A stretch of DNA of 64,000 nucleotides from Heterodera schachtii (Eukaryota > Nematoda > Chromadorea > Rhabditida > Heteroderidae): positions 352,966 to 416,965 of the forward strand of contig SIJG01000107.1 in NCBI GenBank assembly GCA_023374025.1. The letters run 5' to 3'. Made by a program: the position numbers and the translations under genes. A model generated the notes under the pieces. It worked only from the letters and a program-made list of their open reading frames with translations, did no database searches and was not told the DNA's origin. Shown here piece after piece: positions 11,801 through 22,950 of this stretch. Numbering within the stretch: the first letter of the stretch is position 1; each line of letters starts with the position of its first letter.

Positions 11801-13441
11801 ATGGACGCTCTTATTGATGACTTAAATTCCACCATCCAACGACATAAAAATAACCCAGAAACATCCCAAATAATCCGGGGCCTTGAAGACCTTACCCTTT
11901 CTTTATCTGAAAATGGCACCGACCCAACCGACACTTTTCTTGATTTCGACTCGGATAATGACGACGACATTTATGTCGATTCCGACAACGAAGAGAAATT
12001 TGATGAATTTGGAAATAGAGACCCCACAAACGGCAAATATCCGTTTGAAACCCAATTGGCAATTTCCAAAATGCTGGACGAAGGCACTTCATATAAAAGG
12101 ATCAGAACCCGCTTTAAAAAACTAAAAAGCGACAAAGAAATATCGAGGTTTCCGTAATTTTCATACGATTTTAAAATTATTTATTAGGATCAAAGACTAC
12201 ATCAAGAAGGGGGGGCACTAAATACGAAAAATTTGAAAAAATCGAACAACATGTTTTGGCGGTTTTTACGGAAGCGAGAGGTAGACATGAAGCAATTCAT
12301 GACTATGATATCGCCACCATTGCCCTTTTAAAGGCACGTGAAATTGAATTTGAATTTAAGGTACGTCCCTCCTTTTTAAACACCAGAAACCGTAACCCCA
12401 CTTTAGGCTTCCGCAAAATGGGTTCTGAATTTTAAAAAAAGAAACAGAATTGTTTCGAGGCGCGTTACAAAAATTGTACCAGCCACTTTTGCAGCTGATG
12501 AGGAGGAGCTCAATAAACGTGCCCATGATTTTTTGAGCAGCTTCATTTCCCGTCTAATCCGCGAAAATGTCCAACAAAATATGGTCCTTCCGATTAATTG
12601 GTCATTATTTAAAACTTATTTTAAGCTTGTCAATGGTGACCACACCGGGATTAATCTCGAAATGCCCACCCACCGTACACTTGGGGAAATGGGGTCAAAG
12701 GATATTTTAGCTGCCCATCAGAAAATTAGATCAATTACTCATTCGTTTACATTATTCCCTGTTATTTCCTGTTCCGGGGATCTTTTCCATACATTTCTGG
12801 TTTGTTTCTATGAGCCTGTTCGCCCTGCAAAATTTGAGAATGATCTTGCCGAATTTGATCGTTTATATTGTGTTTCAAGTCAATCTGGGAAAATGACTGC
12901 CGATCTTCAATTAGAATGGTTCAGAAATCATTTTATGCCTAATTCTCCACAAGGAATGTATGTTCTCCTCGATTCATGGACCGGGTTTAAGAGAAGCATT
13001 GAAGACCCCGATTTAAATGGACATTTTAATTTTGTTAAACTCCCCGAAAAAACTACCTCTCGTATTCAACCTCTAGATCGTTTTTTCAACCGACAATTTA
13101 AATCATTTCTTCGCACAATTCATGAAAAGGTACGCCGATCTTATCCAAACTATAATTTGTCTAATCGCAAATCTATCGGTCGCATATTAAATGAAATTCA
13201 TTTCCAATTTTCTGCCCCAATTTTTGTCGATTTTATTCGTTATTCATGGAAAATTTCGGGGTATTTGGGCATTGTCACAATTCCACCATTTGAAACCCCG
13301 CCCCAATTTTGTTTCCGAAATTTGGATGTTTATCTCTCATGCCAAAATTGTAATTCCCCACCTTTTATTCGCTGTGCCTGGTGCAAATTGAATATTTGTT
13401 TTGATCATTTTTTGATATATCCACACCGTTGTAATATGTGA
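11801..13441 (+). pseudogene. Tc5-type DDE transposase, one frameshift
   Basis: The predicted exons are 11801-12147, 12188-12360 and 12407-13441. The N-terminal part (YKRIRTRFKKLKS) and then WVLNFKKRNRIVSRRVTKIV match the CENP-B/Tc5-type helix-turn-helix. The catalytic core (DDE_1 family) shows all three acidic positions: NGDHTGINLEMPTHRTL, LLDSWTGF, and LPEKTTSRIQPLD. The C-terminus has a zinc-binding-like cluster (CQNC, CAWC, CFDHF, HRC). In exon 2, seven G at 12209-12215 break the frame. Six would give RIKDYIKKGGTKYEKF, which continues correctly into the rest. With that single correction the protein would be 517 residues and otherwise complete. The extra G is either a real inactivating change or a homopolymer error in the assembly. 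The 11678 upstream ATG lies over the poly-C run, so I prefer the 11801 ATG. Confidence 0.88.
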
Positions 13442-13473
13442 TTTAAAATTGTTTGTTGTTGAATTTAAAATTT

Positions 13474-13831
13474 AAAATTGTTCGAGTTCGGGTCAGGGGT
13501 TCGGTACAGGAAAAAACTAATGTCAAATTCGTGATCAGCGGCCCAAAAAACCCCAGAAATAATTAAAACACAATTTTTACAGGCAAGGGGATTTGAACCC
13601 ATAGCCCAAAAACCCATTTTTAACCAACCGAGCAATTCGTTTCCCTTCCTTTCCCTCTGTCGAGAATGTGCCCCGAGGCAATGAAATTCGCATTTTTGAG
13701 GCCCTGTAACTCTTGAGGCAGGCAGAATGCACCGCTAAAATTAAAAATTCACAATAGAAGTCGACCCTGCTCTATCCAATGGTATATCGTTTATAGGCAT
13801 TTTCCGACTGACAGCTCGGAATGTTCCCTTG
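13474..13831 (-). repeat. Right terminal inverted repeat of Tc5-like element
   Basis: This is the reverse complement of the left repeat, including the tRNA-like A-box and B-box stretch, here at about 13580-13636 on the minus strand. It ends at CCCTTG, followed by the TTA target duplicate. Confidence 0.9.
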
Positions 13832-14055
13832 TTAGTCGATCAATTTTTTTGTTTTTTTCAAAAAATAAATTTTTTTTTTTTAAATTTATATCATTGTCTC
13901 ATTTAATTTCTCAAAAAACTAAATGTATTAATTAAAAAATCTTATTTAAATCTTTTTGTTCAAAATTTTTAATTAAATTAAATTATTTCTTTTATATCAT
14001 TGTTTATTATTTACTTAATTTGCACCCAAAATTAACATTTTTACAAATTTTTTAG

Positions 14056-16261
14056 AGACAACGTCGTGGATCTGTTGTCGCATTGGAATCGGACAAATGG
14101 CCAAATGGTCGAATACCATATGTGCTTTCGTCTGCATACAGTATAATTATATTTATATTTTTAAAAATTTAATTTATATATAATCGTTATTTTGATTGCT
14201 TAATTAGATAATTGAATAATAATTTCTAGCGCCACAACAGCGTGCAATTTTGGCGCGCTCAATTTCTGCATACAATGCCAAAACTTGCATACGGTAGTAA
14301 AATGGTTTTTTATTGCATTATTTTTTTTTTGTACAATTCAGTTTTGTTCCCAAAACATTGACGGACAAAGATTATATTGTAATCTCAAAATTAGACGGGT
14401 AAATGAATTATTTTTATTTTTATTATCATTTATTAGCTTAATTAAACAATTTGAAAAATAATCCGCTTTTTTACATTTGGAAATATTTTTCATATTTTAT
14501 TATTTTGATTTAATTTAATCATCATTTTCCATTAAATAATTTTGGTATGAATTTTCTATTTATTATCAGGGAACGGATTTTATGTGCCAAAAAAGCCCCA
14601 AAATATGTTCCAAAAATTGAAAAAAATTCTCAAGAAAATAAGTGAATTTCACAAAAAAAAAGTCTCATTTTTATCAATTTCGCTAGCACAATGCTAATAT
14701 AATGTTTTTTGGCGTAAATTTTTTCTCGCTTTCAAAGATTTATTTATTTTTTGGAATTTTCTTCGCTAAAAATCAAATTTTACCTTAAAGTGAAAAAAGT
14801 CAAAAAAATGCAAAAAAAAGAAAAAATTGAACATTTTTAGGAACATTTTGCCAAGAATTTGATTGCCAAAAAAAGGAACTTTTGTAAAAAAAAATTTTAA
14901 TTTATTCAAACTAAATTTAACATTTATATATTTTTAATATTAATTCAAAATTAGTTTTTTTTTTTTTAAATGTTATAACCAAATTTTTTATGGGTAAAGG
15001 TGTTTTGCCGATTTCGCACGTGTTGGTGGCAAACAACAGGTGTCATTGGCCGACGAATGTATTGAATATTCAACAATAATTCACGAATTTATGCACGTCG
15101 TTGGATTGTAAAAAAAAAATAATTAAAATAGTTAAATTTAAAATATTATCTATTTTTAGTATCCATGAACATCAACGGGAAGATCGGGATGGTTTTGTAC
15201 AAATTCGGTGGGAGAATGTGATCGATGGTCAGGAATTTTATATAAATAAAATAAATAATTTTTTTAGTATTTAAATTATATTTTATTATTTTTTGGTTGG
15301 GGGGGGGGAGCGTGTGTGCCGTTCAATTAAACGATTTTATTTGAACTCATTTTTTTTAAATCACTAATTCTTTTTGCATAAAATAATAAATTATTGTAAA
15401 AAGTTGAAAAATAAATAAATAACAATTTTTAAACATTTTAAATGATGCTTCATTTAAAAAAATATTTTATTTTAAGGTGCAAGTGCCGATTTTGAAAAGC
15501 TAAGTGCCATTGGATTAAGCAACTATGACGAGCCATACGATTATTTCTCAATTATGCACTGTAATAATTTTAGAAAATATAAATTTCTTTTAATTTCGTA
15601 ATTTTTATTCCAAAATTGAATTAAAAATAAAATAAATAAATAAAATAAAAAATATAAATTGCCATAGATGAAAGTACGGAAGGCAGCAAAAATGGAAATC
15701 CAACAATCACAGCAAATGCACAAGCATATACAAATTTAATGGGCAAATCAACGGATTTTACTGAAGGTTGGAAAAGCATTGAAAATATATTTTATTTTTA
15801 TTATTTAATTAATTTAATATTTATTAATTTTCAGCAAAGTAAAATTTTTAAATATTAATAAATATAAAAAACTTTGAATATCACCTATTTCATTGGCATA
15901 TTTCAAATTTATTTTTTATAAAATAAAGAAGATATAAGAAATTAAAACTGTTTAATTCTCAAAATTTTCATTTATTAAAACAAAAATGTGAAGCTCTATA
16001 TATGTTAAATAATATAAATAAAAATTAAAAAAAAAACAGAAAATTAAATTTAAATCAAATGATTTGAAAATTTATTTTAATTAATTACCTAATTTATTTT
16101 TTTTTCCTAATTTGTAAGGTGATCTGAAACGCGTAAACCGTGCTTATCGGTGCCATAACATTTTGTTACGAAGACATCCACCGGTGCCGGCTACGCCAAT
16201 TATTCCATACAATGCTCAAAATTATTATAATCTCAACAATCGCCCATTGTGGACAGGATAA
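14056..16261 (+). CDS. Astacin-family zinc metalloprotease, C-terminal exons
   Basis: Eight exons join in frame: 14056-14140, 14230-14293, 14342-14398, 15000-15107, 15160-15227, 15477-15560, 15668-15766 and 16119-16261 (235 residues plus stop). The first begins RQRRGSVV, a furin-like site, followed by [16 protein letters not shown], the typical start of mature astacins. The zinc site [21 protein letters not shown] is split by the intron after 15107. The Met-turn is YFSIMHYES. Cysteines at KTC, GCF, DEC and YRC fit the two conserved disulfides. The protein ends 35 residues after the catalytic domain, with no EGF or CUB domain. Astacins cleave extracellular proteins, and in nematodes they act in hatching, moulting and digestion. 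The signal peptide is not in these exons; see 10931-11152. An acceptor after GGGTAAAG at 14999 lacks the usual T run, but the reading across it ([17 protein letters not shown]) is canonical. Confidence 0.93.
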
Positions 16262-16326
16262 TAATTACAAATTGATCAGAGCAGACAGCAGAAGGAATTT
16301 TTCGTGACAATTTACAAAATATTGGT

Positions 16327-16600
16327 GTGAAAAATGCACAAAAAATGCTTAAAAGTGCCTGAATTCCTCCGTGAAAATGCACAAAAAATGCTTAAAAGTG
16401 CCTGAATTCCTCCGTGAAAATGCACAAAAAATGCTTAAAAGTGCCTGAATTCCTCCGTGAAAATGCACAAAAAATGCTTAAAAGTGCCTGAATTCCTCCG
16501 TGAAAATGCACAAAAAATGCTTAAAAGTGCCTGAATTCCTCCGTGAAAATGCACAAAAAAATGCTTAAAAGTGCCTGAATTCCTCCGTGAAAATGCCAAA
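16327..16600. repeat. 43-bp tandem repeat, 6 copies plus partial
   Basis: Six almost identical units of the form GTGAAAATGCACAAAAAATG...CTGAATTCCTCC start at 16327, 16371, 16414, 16457, 16500 and 16543. A partial seventh ends near 16600. Units one and six have one extra A. The array starts 65 bases after the astacin stop codon and would lie in its 3' untranslated region. Homogeneity suggests recent expansion. Confidence 0.95.
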
Positions 16601-17243
16601 AAATTCTTTATTAGTTGGTAAAAATTTCCCATAAAAATTGCCGAGAAAATGATTAAACAAATTTGAAAAAGTAAAAGCTGAAACAGCAAAAACAAAGGCG
16701 AAATATCGAGTTTATTTTATTGCAAAAATTAATTAATGTTTTAATGTGCATTTTGCTAAAGCAGAAAATTTATGCAAAAATTATGCCGATATATTTTTAT
16801 ACTCAAAAAAGTCTCTCAAATTCGATAGTTGGGTTGGGGAAAATGTATATTGTTCCTTTTTTTGTTAAAAAAACATTTAATCATTTTGAAATATACAAAA
16901 AATACCAAAATTTGGGATAAGAATTTTTGGGTGTTAGGATACTTCGGAAAAAGTGCAATTATTACAGATTTTCCGTGCTTAAAAGCAACAAAAAAAAAAT
17001 TGCCATAAATTTTTGAAAACTGAAAAAAATTTTCCGAAATTTTTTCATGCAAATATAAAAATTCAAGAGTTACCGTATGATACAAAGCTTATTTTATTGT
17101 TGCGTTTAGGTAAAGTTTAACGAGTTTTTGTTGGAAAATCTGTAAAAAAAAAATTGGCATTTTTTCAAAAAATTCCCGGCACCTTCAATTTTCTCAGATA
17201 GTTCACGGCACGACAGTTTTTTTTTAAATTTTTTACTCATCAA
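16601..17243. other. Non-coding, no clear feature
   Basis: AT-rich sequence with short overlapping open frames on both strands and no splice pattern or motif. I see nothing specific. Confidence 0.5.
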
Positions 17244-17923
17244 TAAGGTTATAAGTTGTATGCACTAAAAAATGACAAATATGCGCATAAAAAATGCCCT
17301 ACAAACCCGATAAATGTCCATCTTTGCACAAAAATAGGCTTAAAAATTAACCAAATGGCTTCTACCCTGAAAAAAATGCCAAAATTGTGAAAAAAATAGA
17401 ATTGACTTTAAAAACATCAAAACTATGGCTAAGGAGCATTTTTAGATAATTGCAAAAAATTTTGATTTTCTAAATTTATATATGCAATTCCGAATTTTTA
17501 AAAATTTTAATCATATGCTAAAACCATTTTTTAAAAAATTCTTAAATTTTTCGATTTTCAAGGTTACTCAGCCCGCAAAAACAGTTTAGAATGTGAAATA
17601 AAAAGAAAAGCTTAAAGCGGAGAACAACAAAAAAAAAGTAAAAAAAAAAAAAGAAAAAACTTGGTGCAGAAGAAGAGGATGATGTAAGTGACGAAACTGA
17701 ATGGGAGGTATATTTTTAAATTCCCAAAAAAGTCGATCCTTAGGGAGTGTATTTTTCATTTTTATTGCATTTGCCAAATATGCATTTATTCTCAAAAACC
17801 CCCAAAATATGCTTTTATATACCAAATCAAAAAATTTTAACACAGAAATGCTATTTTTGAGCCCATTTCTTCATGGCATATGCGCAGAAAAAATATGCAA
17901 AATTATACAATTTATAACCCCTA
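17244..17923. mobile_element. hAT-type MITE, 680 bp
   Basis: The left end TAAGGTTATAAGTTGTATGC pairs with a right end ending CAATTTATAACCCCTA. Flanks CTCATCAA and ATTATCAA are an imperfect 8-bp duplication (6 of 8). The right-hand part (CATATGCGCAGAAAAAATATG) is the inverted relative of the left end of the element at 27895. No coding capacity is seen. Age appears greater than the 18476 element. Confidence 0.65.
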
Positions 17924-18133
17924 ATTATCAATCATTGGCCCATCGATGTCCATTTGGCCAACTTTTTGCTTTTTGTTTTTGTGATCCTTCTGCGCTTCAG
18001 GAAAAAGTTGATGGTAACGCTCATTAAATTCATGGCTAGCTTCAGTGCTAAGCATTTCCATTTCTTTGTGGTGCTCTATCAAATTTTTGCCCTCCGAAAA
18101 ATCCTCACGAGTCATCGATTTTAAAATTAAATC
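17921..18133 (-). pseudogene. Orphan last exon of an unknown gene
   Basis: On the minus strand, a TTTATAG acceptor at about 18134 is followed by an open frame reading DLILKSMTREDFSEGKNL, then IEHHKEMEMLSTEASHEF and a Lys-rich tail ending MDIDGPMIDN. Composition is that of a real, charged, helical protein (spectrin-repeat-like heptads are possible). The stop TAG (17923-17921) is the terminal TAG of the neighbouring MITE. No upstream exon could be tied to it in 18.1-19.3 kb, so it is a fragment or the end of a gene with distant exons. Confidence 0.45.
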
Positions 18134-18475
18134 CTATAAAAATAATATTTTTAATAAAAATTAATAAACAATTGACATCTTTTATATTTTACATAAACAA
18201 TTTTTACAAAAATAAGTTTTCATAAAAATTCTCATTTTGGATCGGCTAGATCAAATTTCAGCATGAAAATTGAAAATCCTTAAAATTACAAAAAACAAAA
18301 AAAAAAACAAATTTTTTTTGCTTATCTACAAAAAAAAAGCTCATCATCGGATATCACAACATTAAACGACGAAAATGAAAAACATATTCTGCGATTTATA
18401 TAAAATCATATGTAAATAAATTAAGTCTATGTGTGTTAAGTCCAGGGTAGCCAAACTATGGTGATTTATCATCAT

Positions 18476-18967
18476 TAGGGCGTGTAATTAATTATATGCA
18501 CATGCATATTTTTTTTCTGGACTGCGTGAAGCCTGAAACTCACAAAAAACATGTTTTTAGTTTGGTTTGAAGCTTCTAGGCAGTACTTCCATATGCATAT
18601 TTTGCATATTTTATGTGCATATTTGGGCATTTTTCAACAAATCCTCTATTAAAACGGCCCCCATCAGATAAATTGGCCTTTTGACCCCAATGACCAGAAA
18701 ATTTCCCAAAAAAATCATTTTTTAGCAAAATGTTTTCAAAATGTAAGTAAAAATACAACTCAAAAATGATTTATTATACCATATTTAGCTATTTTCGAGA
18801 TTTTATGCTGAAATTTAACAAATTTGAAGAGATTTGTAAAATTTCGCCCCCAATTTGGAAAAATTTATGTGCATATTTTGCAATTTTTATGTGCATATTT
18901 TGCAACTTTTGGTGCATATTTCATGCGCATATTTTAAGATTTTATGTGCATATAATTCTATGCCCTA
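18476..18967. mobile_element. hAT-type MITE, 492 bp, perfect 8-bp TSD
   Basis: The left end is TAGGGCGTGTAATTAATTAT and the right end is CATATAATTCTATGCCCTA. Both flanks are ATCATCAT (18468-18475 and 18968-18975). TAGGG termini and an 8-bp duplication fit hAT. The ends are packed with TATGTGCATATTT words on one side and their complement on the other, giving a long imperfect palindrome. It is non-coding. Confidence 0.88.
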
Positions 18968-19327
18968 ATCATCATTTTGCTGATTTCAAGGGGACCCAAT
19001 GATGATTTTTTTTTTTCAAATGAAGATTTTCAAAGCGAAAAATTGGCCTAAAATTGCCAATTTCAGCTGTTTAAAAATGGTCAAAATTTCGAATTTTCTC
19101 ACGCCGGCGGGGCCTGTCTGCACCGCCAGCAGGCCCTCAAAACTTATTTTTTCATAAAAAATTGGTGCTATTTAGTGAAAACGAATTATTAGCATTTTGA
19201 AAATTTTATTGATTTTTTTTTTCTAAATGCTGGTTTTTCACCAGAAATGATGTGCTTTTTTGTTGGCCAAATGCTGATTTAAAAAAATTTTCAGTTGGCA
19301 ACCCTGGGTTAATTGAATTAAAACCAC

Positions 19328-19516
19328 CTTTGTTATGTTTAAGCCATGACTGAAAGCAATGCGAAAACTTCCCAATTTTGTCTTTTGACATTTTGGGTCG
19401 AGCAAAAATTTGGCACATTTGCCTTGGACCTCATCAATTTCATATCTGACAGCCAGTCGAAGAATGTCTTCAACATTCGTATCTGAAACAAAATCAGGGG
19501 TGGAGGGGGCTCTAAT
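19328..19516 (-). CDS. BTB/POZ-like exon, cut by the assembly gap
   Basis: Reading out of the gap on the minus strand, the frame gives SDTNVEDILRLAVRYEID, then EVQGKCAKFLLD and KLGSFRIAFSHGLN. This matches the end of a BTB domain plus the start of BACK (the pattern N.ee.L.LA.kYei..v...C..FLL...k...a..yglN). It ends at an AAG|GTGGTT donor at 19328. The N-terminal part of the domain must lie in the gap or beyond. BTB proteins in nematodes often act as substrate adaptors for CUL3 ubiquitin ligases. Only about 63 residues are visible, so the partner domain (MATH, Kelch or other) cannot be stated. Confidence 0.6.
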
Positions 19517-20235
19517 NNNNNNNNNNNNNNNNNNNNNNNNNNNNNNNNNNNNNNNNNNNNNNNNNNNNNNNNNNNNNNNNNNNNNNNNNNNNNNNNNNNN
19601 NNNNNNNNNNNNNNNNNNNNNNNNNNNNNNNNNNNNNNNNNNNNNNNNNNNNNNNNNNNNNNNNNNNNNNNNNNNNNNNNNNNNNNNNNNNNNNNNNNNN
19701 NNNNNNNNNNNNNNNNNNNNNNNNNNNNNNNNNNNNNNNNNNNNNNNNNNNNNNNNNNNNNNNNNNNNNNNNNNNNNNNNNNNNNNNNNNNNNNNNNNNN
19801 NNNNNNNNNNNNNNNNNNNNNNNNNNNNNNNNNNNNNNNNNNNNNNNNNNNNNNNNNNNNNNNNNNNNNNNNNNNNNNNNNNNNNNNNNNNNNNNNNNNN
19901 NNNNNNNNNNNNNNNNNNNNNNNNNNNNNNNNNNNNNNNNNNNNNNNNNNNNNNNNNNNNNNNNNNNNNNNNNNNNNNNNNNNNNNNNNNNNNNNNNNNN
20001 NNNNNNNNNNNNNNNNNNNNNNNNNNNNNNNNNNNNNNNNNNNNNNNNNNNNNNNNNNNNNNNNNNNNNNNNNNNNNNNNNNNNNNNNNNNNNNNNNNNN
20101 NNNNNNNNNNNNNNNNNNNNNNNNNNNNNNNNNNNNNNNNNNNNNNNNNNNNNNNNNNNNNNNNNNNNNNNNNNNNNNNNNNNNNNNNNNNNNNNNNNNN
20201 NNNNNNNNNNNNNNNNNNNNNNNNNNNNNNNNNNN
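19517..20235. other. Assembly gap (719 N)
   Basis: This is a run of N. Open frames that cross it are artefacts. It truncates the BTB-like gene. Confidence 1.
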
Positions 20236-21347
20236 AAGAAATTAAATTTTTTCTTTTTATTCATTAAGCCAAATAATTGGATGTTAATTTTTAAAAAATC
20301 ATAAAAAATAAAATATATTACCAGAAATTTTATGCAAAATTCTCTATGAAATTTTTGAAATTTTCCAAAAATATATAAAAAATATGTCAATTAATGTATG
20401 GTTAAATTGCCTTTAATGATTTTAAAAATTTTTAAACGACTATATATATATATATGTAATGGTGCACCCCAAAATCACGGTTATGACCAAGAAAGTTTAA
20501 CAAGATTTTTTGAAAAATTTTATGATTATTTTTTACTTTTTAAAAATTTTAAGCATTAATATTCTGATAGACAACACTTAAAGCTATTTATGACATATTA
20601 ATTTAGTTGTATTTGATCAAAGTTATGAATTTTTATGTGTTACATTTTTTAGTCTAGAAATTTTTTTCAATGATTATATATATATATAATATATATATAT
20701 AATTTATCTATGTTTTGAATCTCAAGTGTGCGGTGGTGTGCGGTGTTTGGCCAAAATGCTAATCACCGGCGGCTTAATTTGAAAAGTGATCCGTCCCATT
20801 CGGACAGCACAAAATTTGTTGGGTTATAAATCTTCTTTAAAACTTCATAATTGTAAAAAAAAAAATCTATCCCAAAATTGGTTAATAAGTTCTTTTTTTC
20901 TTTATTGTCAAATAATTTAATAATTCACTTAACTAAATTTAAAAAAAAATCATTTTAAATTCAAAATCTTATTTATCCCTAATCCAGAAAGCTTCCGTTT
21001 TTGTTAAATACATATTTATTGTTTATTAATCAGCAGGATAATTATGTATTAGTTTCCCATTTTCCCAGTCCATCGGACCAAATGAAAAATGCATAAAATA
21101 TATAAAAAATAATAATTTGCGGAATTTGCTATAGCTTTTAGATGAGTCATTAGTCACTACCCTTCCCCAATTCCTCCCCCCCCCCCCCTCTCCATAATCT
21201 TTTGTCCATTTTTGTGGACATTCATTCCATTAGTGGGCATTGGCTGATCATAAATTTATGTTTATTAAATTTATTTTCAAAAATCATATAATTATTTCTG
21301 GGATTGATGGACGATATCTCCGATCCTTTTAAATGCCCAATTAATAC
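20236..21347. other. Non-coding with TA microsatellites and conserved flank
   Basis: (TA)n tracts lie at 20442-20456 and 20677-20702. From about 21000 the sequence (CCATCGGACCAAATGAAAAA, then ATTTGCTATAGCTTTT) matches the 5' flank of the paralogous gene at 34.3-34.7 kb and an orphan copy at 54.5-54.8 kb. That shared flank probably includes the promoter of the small secreted gene. Confidence 0.6.
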
Positions 21348-21438
21348 ACAGTGATTGCTCGAGACTGAAAAATTTGAGACCAAAACTAAAAAATGCAAGA
21401 ATTTTCTAGAGATCGAGACTAGACTCGAGCATCACTGT
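21348..21438. mobile_element. 91-bp MITE, ACAGTGAT termini
   Basis: ACAGTGATTGCTCGAGACT at the left and AGACTCGAGCATCACTGT at the right are inverted repeats. The sequence is absent at the same place in the 34.6-kb paralogue. The orphan flank at 54.86 kb keeps only its left half. The termini resemble Tc1/mariner-type MITEs. The flanking TA duplication is not clean. Confidence 0.6.
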
Positions 21439-21642
21439 AAATTAACCCTTTTTAAAAACACAAAAATCCGAGGAATTTCTTTACTCAAGGGTTAAGACCA
21501 AGAATCTTTTTCGTAAGAAATTCTTCTAAAAAAAAAATATTTAAAAATTTTTTTTTCTTTGTTAGCAAAAATAATTTAGATTCTTAATTATTCCAATTTA
21601 GGTATTAAAGATTTTGCATTTGCAAATCGCAATTTTCTAAAA

Positions 21643-22950
21643 ATGAATGCTCTCCGGGCCGTCGTCGTTTTTTGCGCTCTTTTTTGTGCCGTCGTTGAGG
21701 GCGGAGTCATAAGAAAGGCGTCGGACAATTCGATGATGACGAGTAAAAAATGAATCTGAATTATTATACAATTTTTATTTTAAAAAATTATTTCCATAAA
21801 ATGGGCACAAAAAAAAAGTTTTTGAATTAATTAATTGAAGAAAATTTGTGTTAATAGAAAATGAATTTAGACACACAAATGAATGCCATATTGGAAGCGA
21901 CGATGCCAAAGAATCGCGCAAAGGTAAAAAAAGAAAAAAAATTAATATTTTAATGGACTGTGGGAGGGGAGGTAATTAAATTAATGAGTTCAGAGATGCT
22001 TTGAGGAATTGCCAGCAGATGCTAAGGCTTTTGCTGAATGGGTAAAGTTTGATAGGATTAAATTTAATCGGAAATAAAGGGGAGAGAGTGAGAGGGAGGG
22101 AGCGAGAGATTGGGATGAAGGATAAAGATAAAAGATAAAGGATTGAGGGGAGAGAGGGAGAGGGAACGAGATAGAGAGAGAAAGTGGGGGGGGGGGAAAG
22201 AAAGATTGAGTAATGAACAAGGAAAGGGAGAGATAGTGAGAGGGAGAAAGAGAGAGAGGCTGAAGAAAGAAAAAAATAATAGAGGACAAAGGGAGAAAAG
22301 GAAAAAGAGACCAAGGAAAGTGGGGGGAGGGCGAGAGATAAAGTAATGAACAAGAAAAGGGAGAGATAGTGAGAGGGAGAAAGAGAGAGAGCGAGCGAGA
22401 GAGAAAGGGGGGGGGGCGGAGGGGTTGGCAAGTTTAGGCGGAATTCAGGAGAAAATTTTTTATTATTTCTAAATTGGAAATAAGTTTTTATCAATGGTTT
22501 AGGTGGCTTTTCAGTTTTGGAAGTTTTCGTTGAAATGCGATGAAAAATTGGATGAGGAGCTGCTCCGCAAAAAGGGCGCTGAAATTTCGCAAAAGTGAGT
22601 AGTAGTAATCAAAAATAAATTAAAAAAAACTAGAAAATTACAAATATAATCAAATTGAAATAAAATAAATTGATTATGAAAGGGCAATTAATTAGGCTAA
22701 TTAAGTAATTGATTCACCAATTGATGAACAGATACAACGCACTGGCGCAAGAGACAAAGAATTCCCTGAAACTGAACCCTGTCATTCTTTCAATGGGTAA
22801 TTAATTAATTAATTAAAAATGGAAATTCTATTTCCCGTTTGAGGAGGACATTTTGAGGAGAAGGTGTTGTGCATGAATGCCATGATCAAGAAAATGCGGA
22901 AGCAGAACGGCACAACGGGTGGAGGCCACAGCAGGACACCAAGGAAATGA
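21643..22950 (+). CDS. Small secreted protein, copy 1 (frameshifted C-terminus)
   Basis: Exons are 21643-21742, 21871-21923, 21994-22041, 22503-22594, 22732-22796 and 22847-22950 (153 residues). Residues 1-20 (MNALRAVVVFCALFCAVVEG) form a clear signal peptide, followed by GVIRKASDNS. The body has RCFEELPADAKAFAEW, LKCDEKLDEELLRK and KYNALAQETKNSLK, with three Cys in the mature part (RCFEEL, LKCDE, VLCMN). I do not recognise the family. Compared with the copy at 34712, one base is missing at GGAGGCCA|CAGCAG near 22928. The frame therefore ends at 22950, whereas the paralogue reads on through a further splice to a basic tail. The old last exon (near 23537) is still present, with a good acceptor. 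The product may still be secreted but lacks the conserved tail. Confidence 0.75.
22079..22440. repeat. GA-rich purine tract in intron 3
   Basis: Almost pure purine sequence on the plus strand (GAGAGAGGGAGAGGG type, with a G8 run) lies within intron 3 of copy 1. The paralogue has a similar tract in the same intron (35117-35400). Long open frames on either strand here are compositional. Confidence 0.9.

Larger units (their letters stand above)
11224..13831 (+). mobile_element. Tc5-like DNA transposon, 2,608 bp
   Basis: The element begins CAAGGGAACATTCC and ends with its exact reverse complement. It is flanked on both sides by TTA (11221-11223 and 13832-13834). Tc5 of Caenorhabditis elegans is known for long inverted repeats starting CAAGGGAA and a TNA target duplication, so class and boundaries agree. 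The inverted repeats are about 360 bp (11224-11585 and 13474-13831), and I see no mismatch between them in a by-eye comparison, which indicates recent insertion. The body encodes a transposase on the plus strand. It sits between the likely signal exon and the protease exons of an astacin gene, so it may be an intronic insertion in that gene. Confidence 0.93.

Noticed and set aside
19410..20390. Open frames of about 290 codons on both strands
   Set aside because: They run through the 719 N and are artefacts of the gap.
21976..22494. 172-codon Ser/Leu/Pro-rich frame on the minus strand and RERERDRER frames on plus
   Set aside because: Produced by the purine tract in intron 3; no motif.
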